The notes below the pieces were generated by a model. That model saw only the letters and a program-made list of their open reading frames with translations. It was not told the origin of the DNA and searched no databases. 64,000 nt of DNA from Gautieria morchelliformis (taxonomy: Eukaryota; Basidiomycota; Agaricomycetes; Gomphales; Gomphaceae), in NCBI GenBank assembly GCA_015179125.1, contig WHVA01000033.1, positions 310,001 to 374,000 on the forward strand. The letters run 5' to 3'. The position numbers and the translations under genes were made by a program. Position 1 is the first letter of the stretch. Every line of letters begins with the position of its first letter. This document shows, one piece after another, positions 33,904-43,500 of the stretch.

Positions 33904-35488
33904 GTGCGAACAGCAGCTCCACAACCCATAGCGGGGCCATCATCCTGCACAATGGCCCCTTTGCCGTCATGCACAGCACCGGGGCTGGTGGCCCAGATCA
34001 CTGCCCTGGACACCACCACCTCCCAGCCAGTGCTGGGCCTCATAGCCCAGATGGCCAGCCCACACAGCCCATCGTTCATGGGCCCAAGTGAGCCACCGGC
34101 ATTGATTGATGACGTGCCTGATGGCTTTTAGTCAGAAGACTCAGATCTGAGAAACTACAATACAGGTCACACCCAGCACATCTCCAAGAAAAGACATGCC
34201 CGTGGTCATGATGTACTCATGACTTAAGACCCCATCAGTGACATATGCAAACACGTCACCAGCAAGTACATTGCCAGGCACCAAGCCATATGGTTGACAA
34301 CCCAGCATTGGCACAGGCACTTGACACCGCCCAGGCAGAATACATTGCAGGCGAGCAGGAGAGGGCAGGATGAATGATCCTTCCACCAGCACCATCAATG
34401 TCCTTGCCCCCGCTGGCGATGACAGTTCCCAACCCTCTCACAGGGGAAGGGGAGCTTAGCCCTCTCAGAGACCTGCTGTTCTCTGTGTGATGGGCCACCT
34501 GCCACAGCCCATGGGCAAAAGAACCCAGCAATGCACCAAGTCGTTCGACATCTGCAACACAAAAGAGCAGAGGTTTCAGGACCTACTGAGGCAGGCAAAA
34601 GAAATGCCATCAGGGCCCCATTCATGCAGCATGGTCACCATGCTCAGGTGTGCCGGGACAATGCCCAGGTGAGCAGCCACAGAACAGGCTGCTTCATCAT
34701 TGGCAAGGGCACCGCCAATGACATCCAGGATGTTCTCCAAGGTTGGCTCTGCAACCCTGAAGGAATTCCACCTGCCATCCGCAAGGAGCCTGATGGCAGC
34801 CTTAACATCCATGACGTGGAAGTATGGATGTGGCTGAGGGCGATTGCTCCCAGAAACACAAATCCCCCCTCACCCCTCAGGGCATGCATACATGACCTGT
34901 TCCATATCACAGCCCTGTGGTGGACTTTCATATCAGACAGTGAAATCCTGTTCACCACAGGTGACACCATGAGGGTGTCCATCACCGGAGTATTCCTGAT
35001 CCAAGGTCAGACCACCCAAGACATTCCTCTCAAGGAAGTCGCTCGCTGGCTAGCCAGGCATGGCAGTCTGACCTGTGAGACCACAGCATGGGTCAAGTGA
35101 TTCATCCAATGTGACCTCACTGGGGCCATGTTCAATGCTCCTGCCCAGTTAGGGCAGGAGAGGCTGTGGCAGGCAGCTCTGTGTGACAATGAAAGAGCCA
35201 CCATGACATCAGAACTGGCATCAAGGACTGCCTGAACACAGCTACGCCAAGAGCTAGCTGTTACACGGTGCCCTTCGCCAGTGAACAACCCAGTCGCCAA
35301 GGCGGCCTTCTAGCAAGAAATGGGCATCAAATCCTCACTCAATGCCCCCGCCGATGACTCATGTCTACCGATTGACCCCCACAGTCCTATGGCCCCATAT
35401 GACAATATCAACATGTCAGATGCAGCGACAAATGATATCACCAGGGATCTTTATGAGTGATCCCTGAGTTGTTCATAGAGGGGGAGGG
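33904..35488 (+). pseudogene. body of a non-autonomous LTR element, unknown gag-like protein
   Basis: The coding-like stretch is broken by several stops and frameshifts. The first frame gives QPIAGPSSCTMAPLPSCTAP... to a stop near 34130. The clearest part, 34690-35100, has EPDGSLNIHDVEVWMWLRAI, LRACIHDLFHITALWWTFIS and EVARWLARHGSLTCET. None of these is a retroviral enzyme motif. The segment ends in a purine tract (AGAGGGGGAGGG, 35477-35488) directly before LTR-III copy C, so it behaves as the internal part of an LTR element lacking pol. The 5' LTR is not identified. It may be a captured host gene or a highly diverged gag. Confidence 0.5.
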
Positions 35489-35720
35489 TGTAAATACCCT
35501 ATTTACCGGCATTGCCCCTAAGGCAAGCATGCTACTGGAGTAATTAGCTAATGCCAATGGATCCTTAAGGATCCACTGTATAGTTCTTGCATGGGAACCA
35601 CACTACAGTTCCTCATCTTAACTTACCTTACCCTGTCACTATGTAGCACATGGAATACCACATATTGGTTGAGTTCCACTTGCCCTTGTGATACAAGGGT
35701 CTCAGAGCATATCTCTTACA
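35489..35720 (+). repeat. LTR-III copy C (3' LTR)
   Basis: 232 bp, TGTAAATACC...CTCTTACA, directly after a polypurine tract. It contains the paired hairpins with TGGATCC/GGATCCA in place of TGGGTCC/GGACCCA, and a third small hairpin CCCTTGTGATACAAGGG. Confidence 0.85.
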
Positions 35721-35724
35721 AGAA

Positions 35725-36439
35725 TCCCAGAGTTCAGATCTAAAAGGACAGCGGCTCCAACTTGTGTGTTGCACCCCCAATGAACTATCATCCTAAGTAT
35801 TTCAGAATGGAAGTCAGAAGTTGGAAGAGATGGAGGAGAGAAGGGTTCAAGAATCAAGATATGTCCAAGGTCGGAGGTCAGATGTCAGAGGTCAGAAGAC
35901 CCACGGTTGGAAGGTAGAAAGACAGAGATCTTGCAAACTCGCTATGCTAAGAACAGGACACAGTGCAAAGGGAATGACTTATTGAACTCAATTATCTCAT
36001 TGCAGAAACAGAGAGCATACATGACTGGGTTTTATGCAAAGAGCTGGAACAACAAGTAATGAGGCAAGAGTAAGCAATTCTGGTGCAAGTGGAAGTAACT
36101 ATAACAAACAGAGTAACTAACTAATGTGGAACAACAGAACTACAAGGGGGTGCAGGGTAGAGTCAAGAACAATAGGCAAAAGAACAAGGGGCATGTAAGT
36201 CTAATGGACATCTAAACAAACAGGACTCATGATGTTCCTGACTTGGCATCCTGCTGTGCTAAGGGTCAACTACAGAGGGCCGATGAATAGAGTCCAAAGG
36301 AGGTGCAGAATGAACAAAGGGAGTCAAGGGTCGAGGGTCAAGGGTTGTGGATGTTGCAGAATAGAGTCGGAGGTGGTGCAGAAGTGATGTGGAGGTGGTG
36401 CAGAGGTGGTGGAGTTGGTTGAGCTGCATGGCCGTAACA
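35725..36439 (-). repeat. LTR family G, truncated copy
   Basis: On the minus strand it begins TGTTACGGCCATGCAGCTC at 36439 and aligns with the solo LTR at 37495-38112 (inverted). It contains ATGAACTATCATCC and the shared GTCAGAAGTTGG. Its 3' end is cut at the LTR-III copy C boundary. Confidence 0.75.
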
Positions 36440-36781
36440 CTCTTCTAAGAACATCTATGAAAGTTGTTCCAATGACTTGGAGTGTAGTTCTCATGGGTTG
36501 CTTTTAACATGCATTTTTTTATGCTGAGAGTTAATAATGTAAGAAAATTAATTCCTGATTTTACTGTATAATAATGCCATAAAAAAGGTTAAAGAAAAAG
36601 GAGATCTTAAAAAGACTTGTTGTGACAAATTGATATACTTATAGTTCTTTAAAAGGATATTAGATATATCCATCTGTGGAGCTACGAGACCTACTAAGTA
36701 CCGACACTAGCTCCGACAGTATGGGACACCATCTAGAATCAGAGTGTGCTCCACCAGGGAAATGAACGCATGTCCTTCATA

Positions 36782-37040
36782 CTAGCCAATAGACCTGTGC
36801 TTCGCACTGGGTGAGTTAAGGTTAACATTGCACATGGGTAGTTAATAGAATTAAAGAATTATTTGATGAAATGAAACTACATATTTAATCAGGCTTTAGC
36901 AGCACCTCTTTGTATACAATATTAGATGTTGTATTCCCCTCCCCTAAAGCCTAAAGAACATGGACTCTGTTCCAATTAGTGCAATGTAAATCTGCCCATG
37001 GGAAAATACTGCATATCGCAAGTCTATTCCTGTGCTGCAT
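36782..37040 (-). mobile_element. Helitron 3'-end fragment with helicase C-terminus
   Basis: The minus strand carries TNWNRVHVL and a stop at 36951, matching the last residues of the big Helitron helicase (GTNWNRVKVL). The downstream sequence is similar to the 3' tail after 40549. It ends in a hairpin (AGTGCGAAGCAC) and CTAG at 36785-36782, followed by T. This is a remnant of a third Helitron. Confidence 0.75.
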
Positions 37041-37239
37041 ACCAGGATATGCCTGGATGTGGCACACCACTGGGTAAGGACCATCTGGGACCTGTGGTGT
37101 AAGCCTGGATGCGCTGGGACCACTGCTAGGGTGGGGACCCGTGCTTTGCCCAGGGGTTAGGCCAAACACATTGGGTAAATGAAACTTGGGATAAGTAAAA
37201 TGCATCTTATCACAATTGAATGTAGCTCCAAGTAACACA

Positions 37240-38240
37240 TCTGGGTAGGTAATGTCTCCACACATTTCTCCCATGTCTGCGTGCCCCTCATGTGTAGCAT
37301 GTCCCCACGTGTAGCATGTCCCCATGTATGGCATGCATTACCTGAGTGTAGTGTGTCTTGATATTGCATACCATTCTGCATAAGCACTCAAGTATTGTGT
37401 GCACAGCATGTCCCCTGAAGTATATCACGTATAGCATGTCCCTTGTTTGTGGTGTGTCCCGGATGTGTAGTGTGTCCCCATTGTAGCGTGTCCCTGTTAC
37501 GACCATGCAGTTCTGACTTCCGACACTCAGTTCCACTCACATTCCACCCTCCAATAATCCCAACATTCCCACCCCTTGTGATATCCTTTGTTCTTTCGAC
37601 TCTATTACTCCGACCCACCAGACTCGCCTTGCAGCACAGCAAGACCATATGTCCAGCCCCCTTTGGAGTCTTGTTGTTTTGTTATGTCAGATATACTTTC
37701 TGACCCCTTGTTCTTTTGCCATTGTTCTTTACCCTACCCTGCACCCCCTTGTAGTCCTTTGTTCCCAATTAGTTGTTTACCCTGTATGTCTATCCAACTG
37801 CCGCTCCCTCCGGAATTTGCTTAGTACTACCCTATTACATGTTGTCTCAGCTCTTTGTATAACAACCCCTCATGCATGCTCGTTATTCTGCAATCAGATA
37901 ATCGCCTTCAATATGTGATTTCCTTCGCTCTATCTCCTGTCCTTAGCACAGTGAGATTTGCAAGACCTCTGTCTCTCCCCCTTCCGCCTTCCGACCCAAC
38001 TTCTGACTCGCGATCCGAAATACCTAGGATGATAGTTCATTGGGGGCGCAACATATAAGTTGAAGCCATTGTCCTTTCTAGTTCTGACTTGTGGAAATCT
38101 TGCTACGTAACAGTCCCTGTGTATAGCCTGCGTTCCCCAATGTGCAGTGTGTCCCCATGAGTAGCATGCCCCTGTGTATAGCCTGCATTCCCCAATGTAT
38201 AGTGTGTCCCTGTGTATAGCCTTCCCTTGTCTGTAGTATG
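37240..38240 (+). repeat. GTGTCCC/TAGCATG minisatellite, split by a solo LTR
   Basis: Short imperfect tandem units of the type GTAGCATGTCCCCA occur at 37240-37494 and 38113-38240. They are one array into which the LTR at 37495-38112 inserted. Confidence 0.65.
37495..38112 (+). repeat. solo LTR, family G
   Basis: 618 bp, TGTTACGACC...GCTACGTAACA, with the 5-bp duplication GTCCC at 37490-37494 and 38113-38117. No internal region is present, so it is a solo LTR left by recombination. The duplication overlaps the minisatellite unit, but ends and length fit. Confidence 0.85.
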
Positions 38241-38457
38241 TCCTCCATACATGGCATATCCCCAAGAGCCTAAAAGTGAAATTATTGTAGGGGCAAGAGG
38301 AAATAAATAAATGTCAGAGAGTTTACTGCAAGCAGCTGTTGTCATCAATTTTTAGCAAAGTCAAGGAAATTTTTCAATATTTGATTTTACAACTCTACAG
38401 TACACATATATACACAAAAATATAAAAAATTAAATAACAATTAAAAAAAGAGGCAGT

Positions 38458-39193
38458 GATCCTAATAATTATCACAACAACACAAATATGATAGAAGACA
38501 CACACCAGATGCAGCAATGGCAGACAGGCTGTGAGACACTAAGAGGAGGAACCTGGGCAGAAAATAAAAATAAAAATAAAAATAAATAAAAATAAACCAA
38601 AAGAGAATAAAAAAGAGAATATTATTGGAAATGATAAGGAAAAAACACATCAGAGCCAGTAATGATACCCATGAAAGGTGGGCGGCAATGAGAGGAGCAA
38701 CATAGGCTGAAAAGCAGTCAAAAAGAGGGTAAAAAAGCGAAAATTAGTGCAAGAAATACCATGGATAGAAGATCCTAATAAATATCAAAACAACATAAAT
38801 ATGATAGCAAGAAACACACCAGATGCAGCAATGGCAGACAGGCAAGGTGGGAGGCACTGAGAGGAAGCTGGGCTGAAAAGAAGGCCAAAAGAGAATAAAA
38901 AAGCGAAAATTATTGGAAGAAATGACAGATATGATAAGGAAAAAACACACCAGAGGCAGTAATCGTGGCCAAGAAAGGTGGGAGGCAATGAGAGGAGCAA
39001 CATAGGCAAAAAGAGATTAGAAAAGCGAAAATTATAGCAAGAAATAGCAATACTTACCATGGAGAGAAGCTAATCCTAATAAATATCAAAACAACACAAA
39101 TATGATAGCAACACGCACACACCAGATGCAGCCATGACTGACAGGAACGGTGGGTGCACTGAGAGGAGGAACCTGGGCTGAAGAAAAAAAAAA

Positions 39194-39227
<34 letters not shown>

Positions 39228-39985
39228 GGATAAAAAAGCGAAAATTATTGCAGGAAATGACAGATATGAGATGTAGAAAACACACCAAAGGCATAAGGAA
39301 AGTTGGGAGGCAATGAAAGGAGCAACCTAGGTTGAAAAAAAGTCAAAAAGTGGTTAAAAAAGCGACAATGTTAGAAGAAATACCATGGAGAGAAGGTGAT
39401 CCTAAAAAAAAAACACAAAAATATGATAGCAGGACACACACCAGATGCAGAAATAACAGACAGGAAAGGTGGGGGGCATAGAGAGGAGGAACCTGGGCTG
39501 AAAAGATGGCAAAAAGAGGATAAAAAAGCGAAAATTATTGGAAGAAATGACAGAAAAAACACAACAGGGACTGTAATGATGGCCAAGAAAGGTGGGAGGC
39601 AATGAGAGGAGAAACAAAGGCAAAAAGAGATTAAAAAAGCGAAAATTATGGCAAGAAATAGCAATACTTACCATGGAGAGAAGCTGATCCTAATAAATAT
39701 CAAAACAACACAAATATGGTAGCAACACACACACCAGATGCAGCCATGACTGACAGGAAAAGTGGGAGCACTGAGAGGAGGAACCTGGACTGAAGAAGAA
39801 AAGGAAAAAGAAAAAAAAAGAGGATAAAAAAGCGAAAATTATTGCAGGAAATGACAGATATGAGAAGTAGAAAACACACCAGAGGCATCAGGAAAGATGG
39901 GAGGCAATGAGAGGAGCACCCTAGGCTGAAAAGAAGTAAAAAAAGAGTTAAAAAAGCGAAAATATTGGAAGAAATACCTGAGGGG
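38458..39985 (+). repeat. higher-order tandem array, five units of about 300 bp
   Basis: Units start with GATCCTAATAA at about 38458, 38769, 39070, 39389 and 39686. Each is a dimer of two related half-units of about 150 bp, one with CACCAGATGCAGCAATGGCAG and one with CACCAGAGGCAGTAAT-like sequence. Both half-units contain AAAAAGCGAAAATTAT. Poly-A runs (for example 39183-39209) vary between units. Confidence 0.85.
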
Positions 39986-40389
39986 ACTGTAGAGAAATAA
40001 AAGTTACCAGCAGTGACAGACAGACCCACCAGCAGAGAAAGAGAGAGCCAGAAACAGACACAGAGAGCCAGACACAGAGAGCCAGACAGAGATCCAGATG
40101 CAGAGAGCCAGCAGCAGACAGACAGATCCAGCAGGCACAGAGACAGTGGGCAGGAGAGCCAGAGGTTGCCAGTTGAACCAGAGGAAATGGCAGCAGGAGG
40201 GTTGAGGGAAGGTGGGTGCGCGCGCAGCAGCGTTGGACGCGAACTGGTCACGTGACCAGGGGCGCTCACTGCACCGCGCGTTGTCAGTAGAAAGTTGGAT
40301 GCGTGGTTTGTTTGCATCTTAGTCAGGATTACGTAAAACACAAACACCCCCACAACCACCCACACACCCATCTTTATACTATTGACTAG

Positions 40390-40425
40390 GTGGGTACCCG
40401 TGCTTCGCGCGGGGTTTAGGTCAAA
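40390..40425 (-). terminator. Helitron A 3' hairpin
   Basis: Stem of seven positions, CCCGCGC against GCACGGG with one mismatch and loop GAA, 7 bp before the terminal CTAG. This is the rolling-circle stop signal position in Helitrons. Comparable GC(G/A)AAGCAC hairpins precede the CTAG ends at 37126 and 36782. Confidence 0.75.
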
Positions 40426-40548
40426 TGCATCGGTAAGGTCAAATGCATCAGTAAATTCACAGGCATTGAGACAATAAAAACTTGCATCAAGAAAAAGTAT
40501 ACTAAGTAAATACTAAGTAAATTGTATCAGGGAAGTGAATGTTACAGT

Positions 40549-43500
40549 TCAAGGAGCTCTAAGCAATACATCTTCATATACAATATTTGTGGTTTGCACA
40601 CCCTCCTCAAGCAAGACCTTAACCCTGTTCCAGTTGGTCCCCCTTGATACACCAACATACAATTGACCATGTCCAAACACTGGATATCTCAGGTCCAGCC
40701 CAACCGTACCCAAAGACTGTCCCTGAGACTTGTTGATAGTCATTGCAAATGCCAAACGCACTGGAAACTGCCTCCTTTGCAGCACAAATGGCAATTCTCC
40801 CTCTGATGGCTTAATGATGATCCTGGGGATGAAAGCAATATTTCCTGCACGTGGACCCGAGATGATCCTGACCTCCAACACTCTAATGTTCATCCTCACC
40901 AACCGCAGCCTTGTCCCATTGCATAGTCCTTGCCTCTGATCCAAATTGCGCAACAGCATCAGAGGCATTCCAGGCTTGACTTCCAAGCGAGCAGGAGGAA
41001 GACTGCCCATCTCTATGGAATTCAGATACTCTGCAGGATACTTATCTGCATCATCGGATTCTGTAATGGAATTTGCACAGTGCAAGACCTGAGCATCACC
41101 TGGAAACTCCCTAAACACCATGGAATTGATCTCATTGACCTCAGTGTTTCTGGCACAGAGGATGGCCCGCTCCAAAAAGTAATCATCCCGGGCAGGGACT
41201 GGATTGCCAATGCCAGGGTATATTTCCTGGATCAGATCTTCAATTCCAGGGCCACAAACCATGTGTTGAGGGAGTGAGAGGGTATGATCCAGTGGGAGAT
41301 CCTTTCCCTGGCCCACATTCTGCAGCCATTCTGCAAATCTGGCTCTGTCAGGGTCATTTCTCACCCGCATGTTCTCTGTCAGATGGAGGACCTTGATCTT
41401 TGGCCACAGATATGACTTCTGAAGGGTAGCTCCCACGATATCCTCCTTGGAGCCTTTAGGGACAATTGGGAGAGTCTGCTGAAAGTCACCTCCAAATGTG
41501 ACTGTGATGCCACCAAAGGGTCGGTCATGCTGGTCAAGGAAATCCCTCAGTGTCCTGTCAATGGCCTCTATGGCATGGCGATGCTGCATTGCAGCCTCAT
41601 CCCAGATGAGGAGACTGGCCTTTCTCAGCATGTCAGCCTTGTCAGAGTTCTTTCTGATGGAGGAGAGAGAGCGCTCATGGACAGGAATGGGAATTCCAAG
41701 CATGCTATGAGAGGTTGTACCCTTAGTGAGGATAAGTGCAGCCATTGCATATGAGGCTACTGCAATCACAATGAGGCTCTCCGCTCTACAGGAGTGGATT
41801 AGAGTGTTCCACATGAACGATTTCCCTGCACCACCTGAGCCAGTGACAAAAAACATTTGTCCGTCAGGTTTGCCCTGAGCATCTTTGGTCAGTGCCGACC
41901 GTAATATCTGATCATGCGCAGACCTTTGCCCCATATTCAGCTTGGGAACCTCCTCATCAGCCTTTTCCCTCTCTTCAACAGGGTCATAGTCCCTCTGCTC
42001 AGCTATGAACCTGTTTCCAATGAGGGCCTCCCACTCGCCTGCCACCCGAGGCATATCATCAAAGCTGCTCAAGGACATTCCACCCTGCTGGAGGATTTTA
42101 TCCAAGAGAAAGAGGCCGAAATCATAAACCTGATCATCCTGTGGATCATGCATACGGTGTCTGATTTGGAGCTGATGTCTGAGATCATCACATATGTGCT
42201 CCTTGAAGCCGTCCCATAGTCTGCCAGGCTGCGATGGATTGCAATGGCCAAGGATGGTGGCAAAGAGATGTCTCAGCTGAGCACCTGTTTTCATGGCACT
42301 GGCTTCCTGGAGACACAACCTCAGCTCCTGATCATCATCCAGAAGTCCCCTTGCACGACAGGCCTCCTTGTAAGTAGCATATTGTATGCCATCCACTGAC
42401 CTAAGCTCCTCAAAGGATCTAGCCCCCTTGACCACTGTGAGGAGAGTGCGCACAAAAAATCTCTCTCCTGATTTAGGGCTTGCAAAGTGAAGGCGACCGA
42501 TGCTATAACCTCCTTGGCATGGTGTCCATACCTTTTCCTCTGATTTCCAGGTAAACTGCTCAGGAAACTCCACATAGAGCAGATCACGTGCTTCAGGGTA
42601 CATATCATTGGCCTCAAAGTAAGCCATGAGCGGTGTCTTTTTTGCCTCAGCCCTAATGAGGATGTTGTCCACATCCTCATTGGGATCAAATATGATCGTG
42701 TGGTGGTCCTTTTCATGGACTGGCAGTGCCATGACTGCAGGCACCTGGGTGTGGATTTCCCGCTCCAGCAACCTCCAACAGGCCTCATGAGCACTGACAT
42801 AGCGAGCGTCCAGGTACTTCTTTATCTCATCATGGTTGACACCAAACTCCATCATGGTCTGATCATGCCCCTTGTAGAGATACTTGTGGATATACTTGAC
42901 ACACCTCACACTGAAGGTGAATTCAAGGTTGATGTGACACTGGAGTTTGAGCAAGAGCAGAGGAGAGTATGGCCCAACCCATCTGTTGTCCAGCATGTCA
43001 CCTCTGACATTGTGCAGCCTTCCATCATTGCGACGACGATATTTTGGATATCCATCTACATTCACAATGGTCTCCTCACAGAATGGCTTTGGGAAGTTTT
43101 TCTTGCACTTGCCATTTTCCATGCAGGGTGCGTTTGGATTCATTTGTCCACAGGGACCATGTGTCATCAGCTCACAGACCAACTGGTAGAGGACAGGATG
43201 TGTCTCTGGATCAGGGAACTCTGCTGAAATCATAGAATCCACCTCATGTGGATGTTTGACTTTGGACTCCCTATCGAACCAGGTAAGCAGGTGCATGTGT
43301 GGGAGCCCCCTCTTCTGGAATTCAATAGTGTGAACGCGAGCGACAGTTTCTCCAAAGATCTTGTCCTTGACGATCAAGTCAATGAGGTATTTCTTTTTTA
43401 GGTGAAACACCCGCGACACCAGGTCAGGTCTGTCCTGAGCAGTTTGTCCAGGGAGCAACTCGGCCACTATCTCATCCCACTTTGGATTGGCAGTCATGGT

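Larger units (their letters stand above)
37126..40385 (-). mobile_element. non-autonomous Helitron (Helitron B)
   Basis: The minus-strand 3' terminus is CAAAGCACGGGTCCCCAC followed by CCTAG, with CTAG at 37129-37126. The 5' end is read as TCAATAGTATAAAGATGGG starting at 40385, directly next to the CTAG end of Helitron A. Inside are a short minisatellite (GTGTAGCATGTCCCC-like) at 37240-38240, split by a solo LTR, and the higher-order tandem array at 38458-39985. A CTGGTCACGTGACCAG palindrome is at 40244-40259. No Rep/helicase was found. Ends assigned by similarity to Helitron A. Confidence 0.65.

Noticed and set aside
38458-39985. CRISPR-like array
   Set aside because: Units are about 300 bp of direct tandem repeat without unique spacers, in a eukaryotic context. 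This is a satellite-like array.
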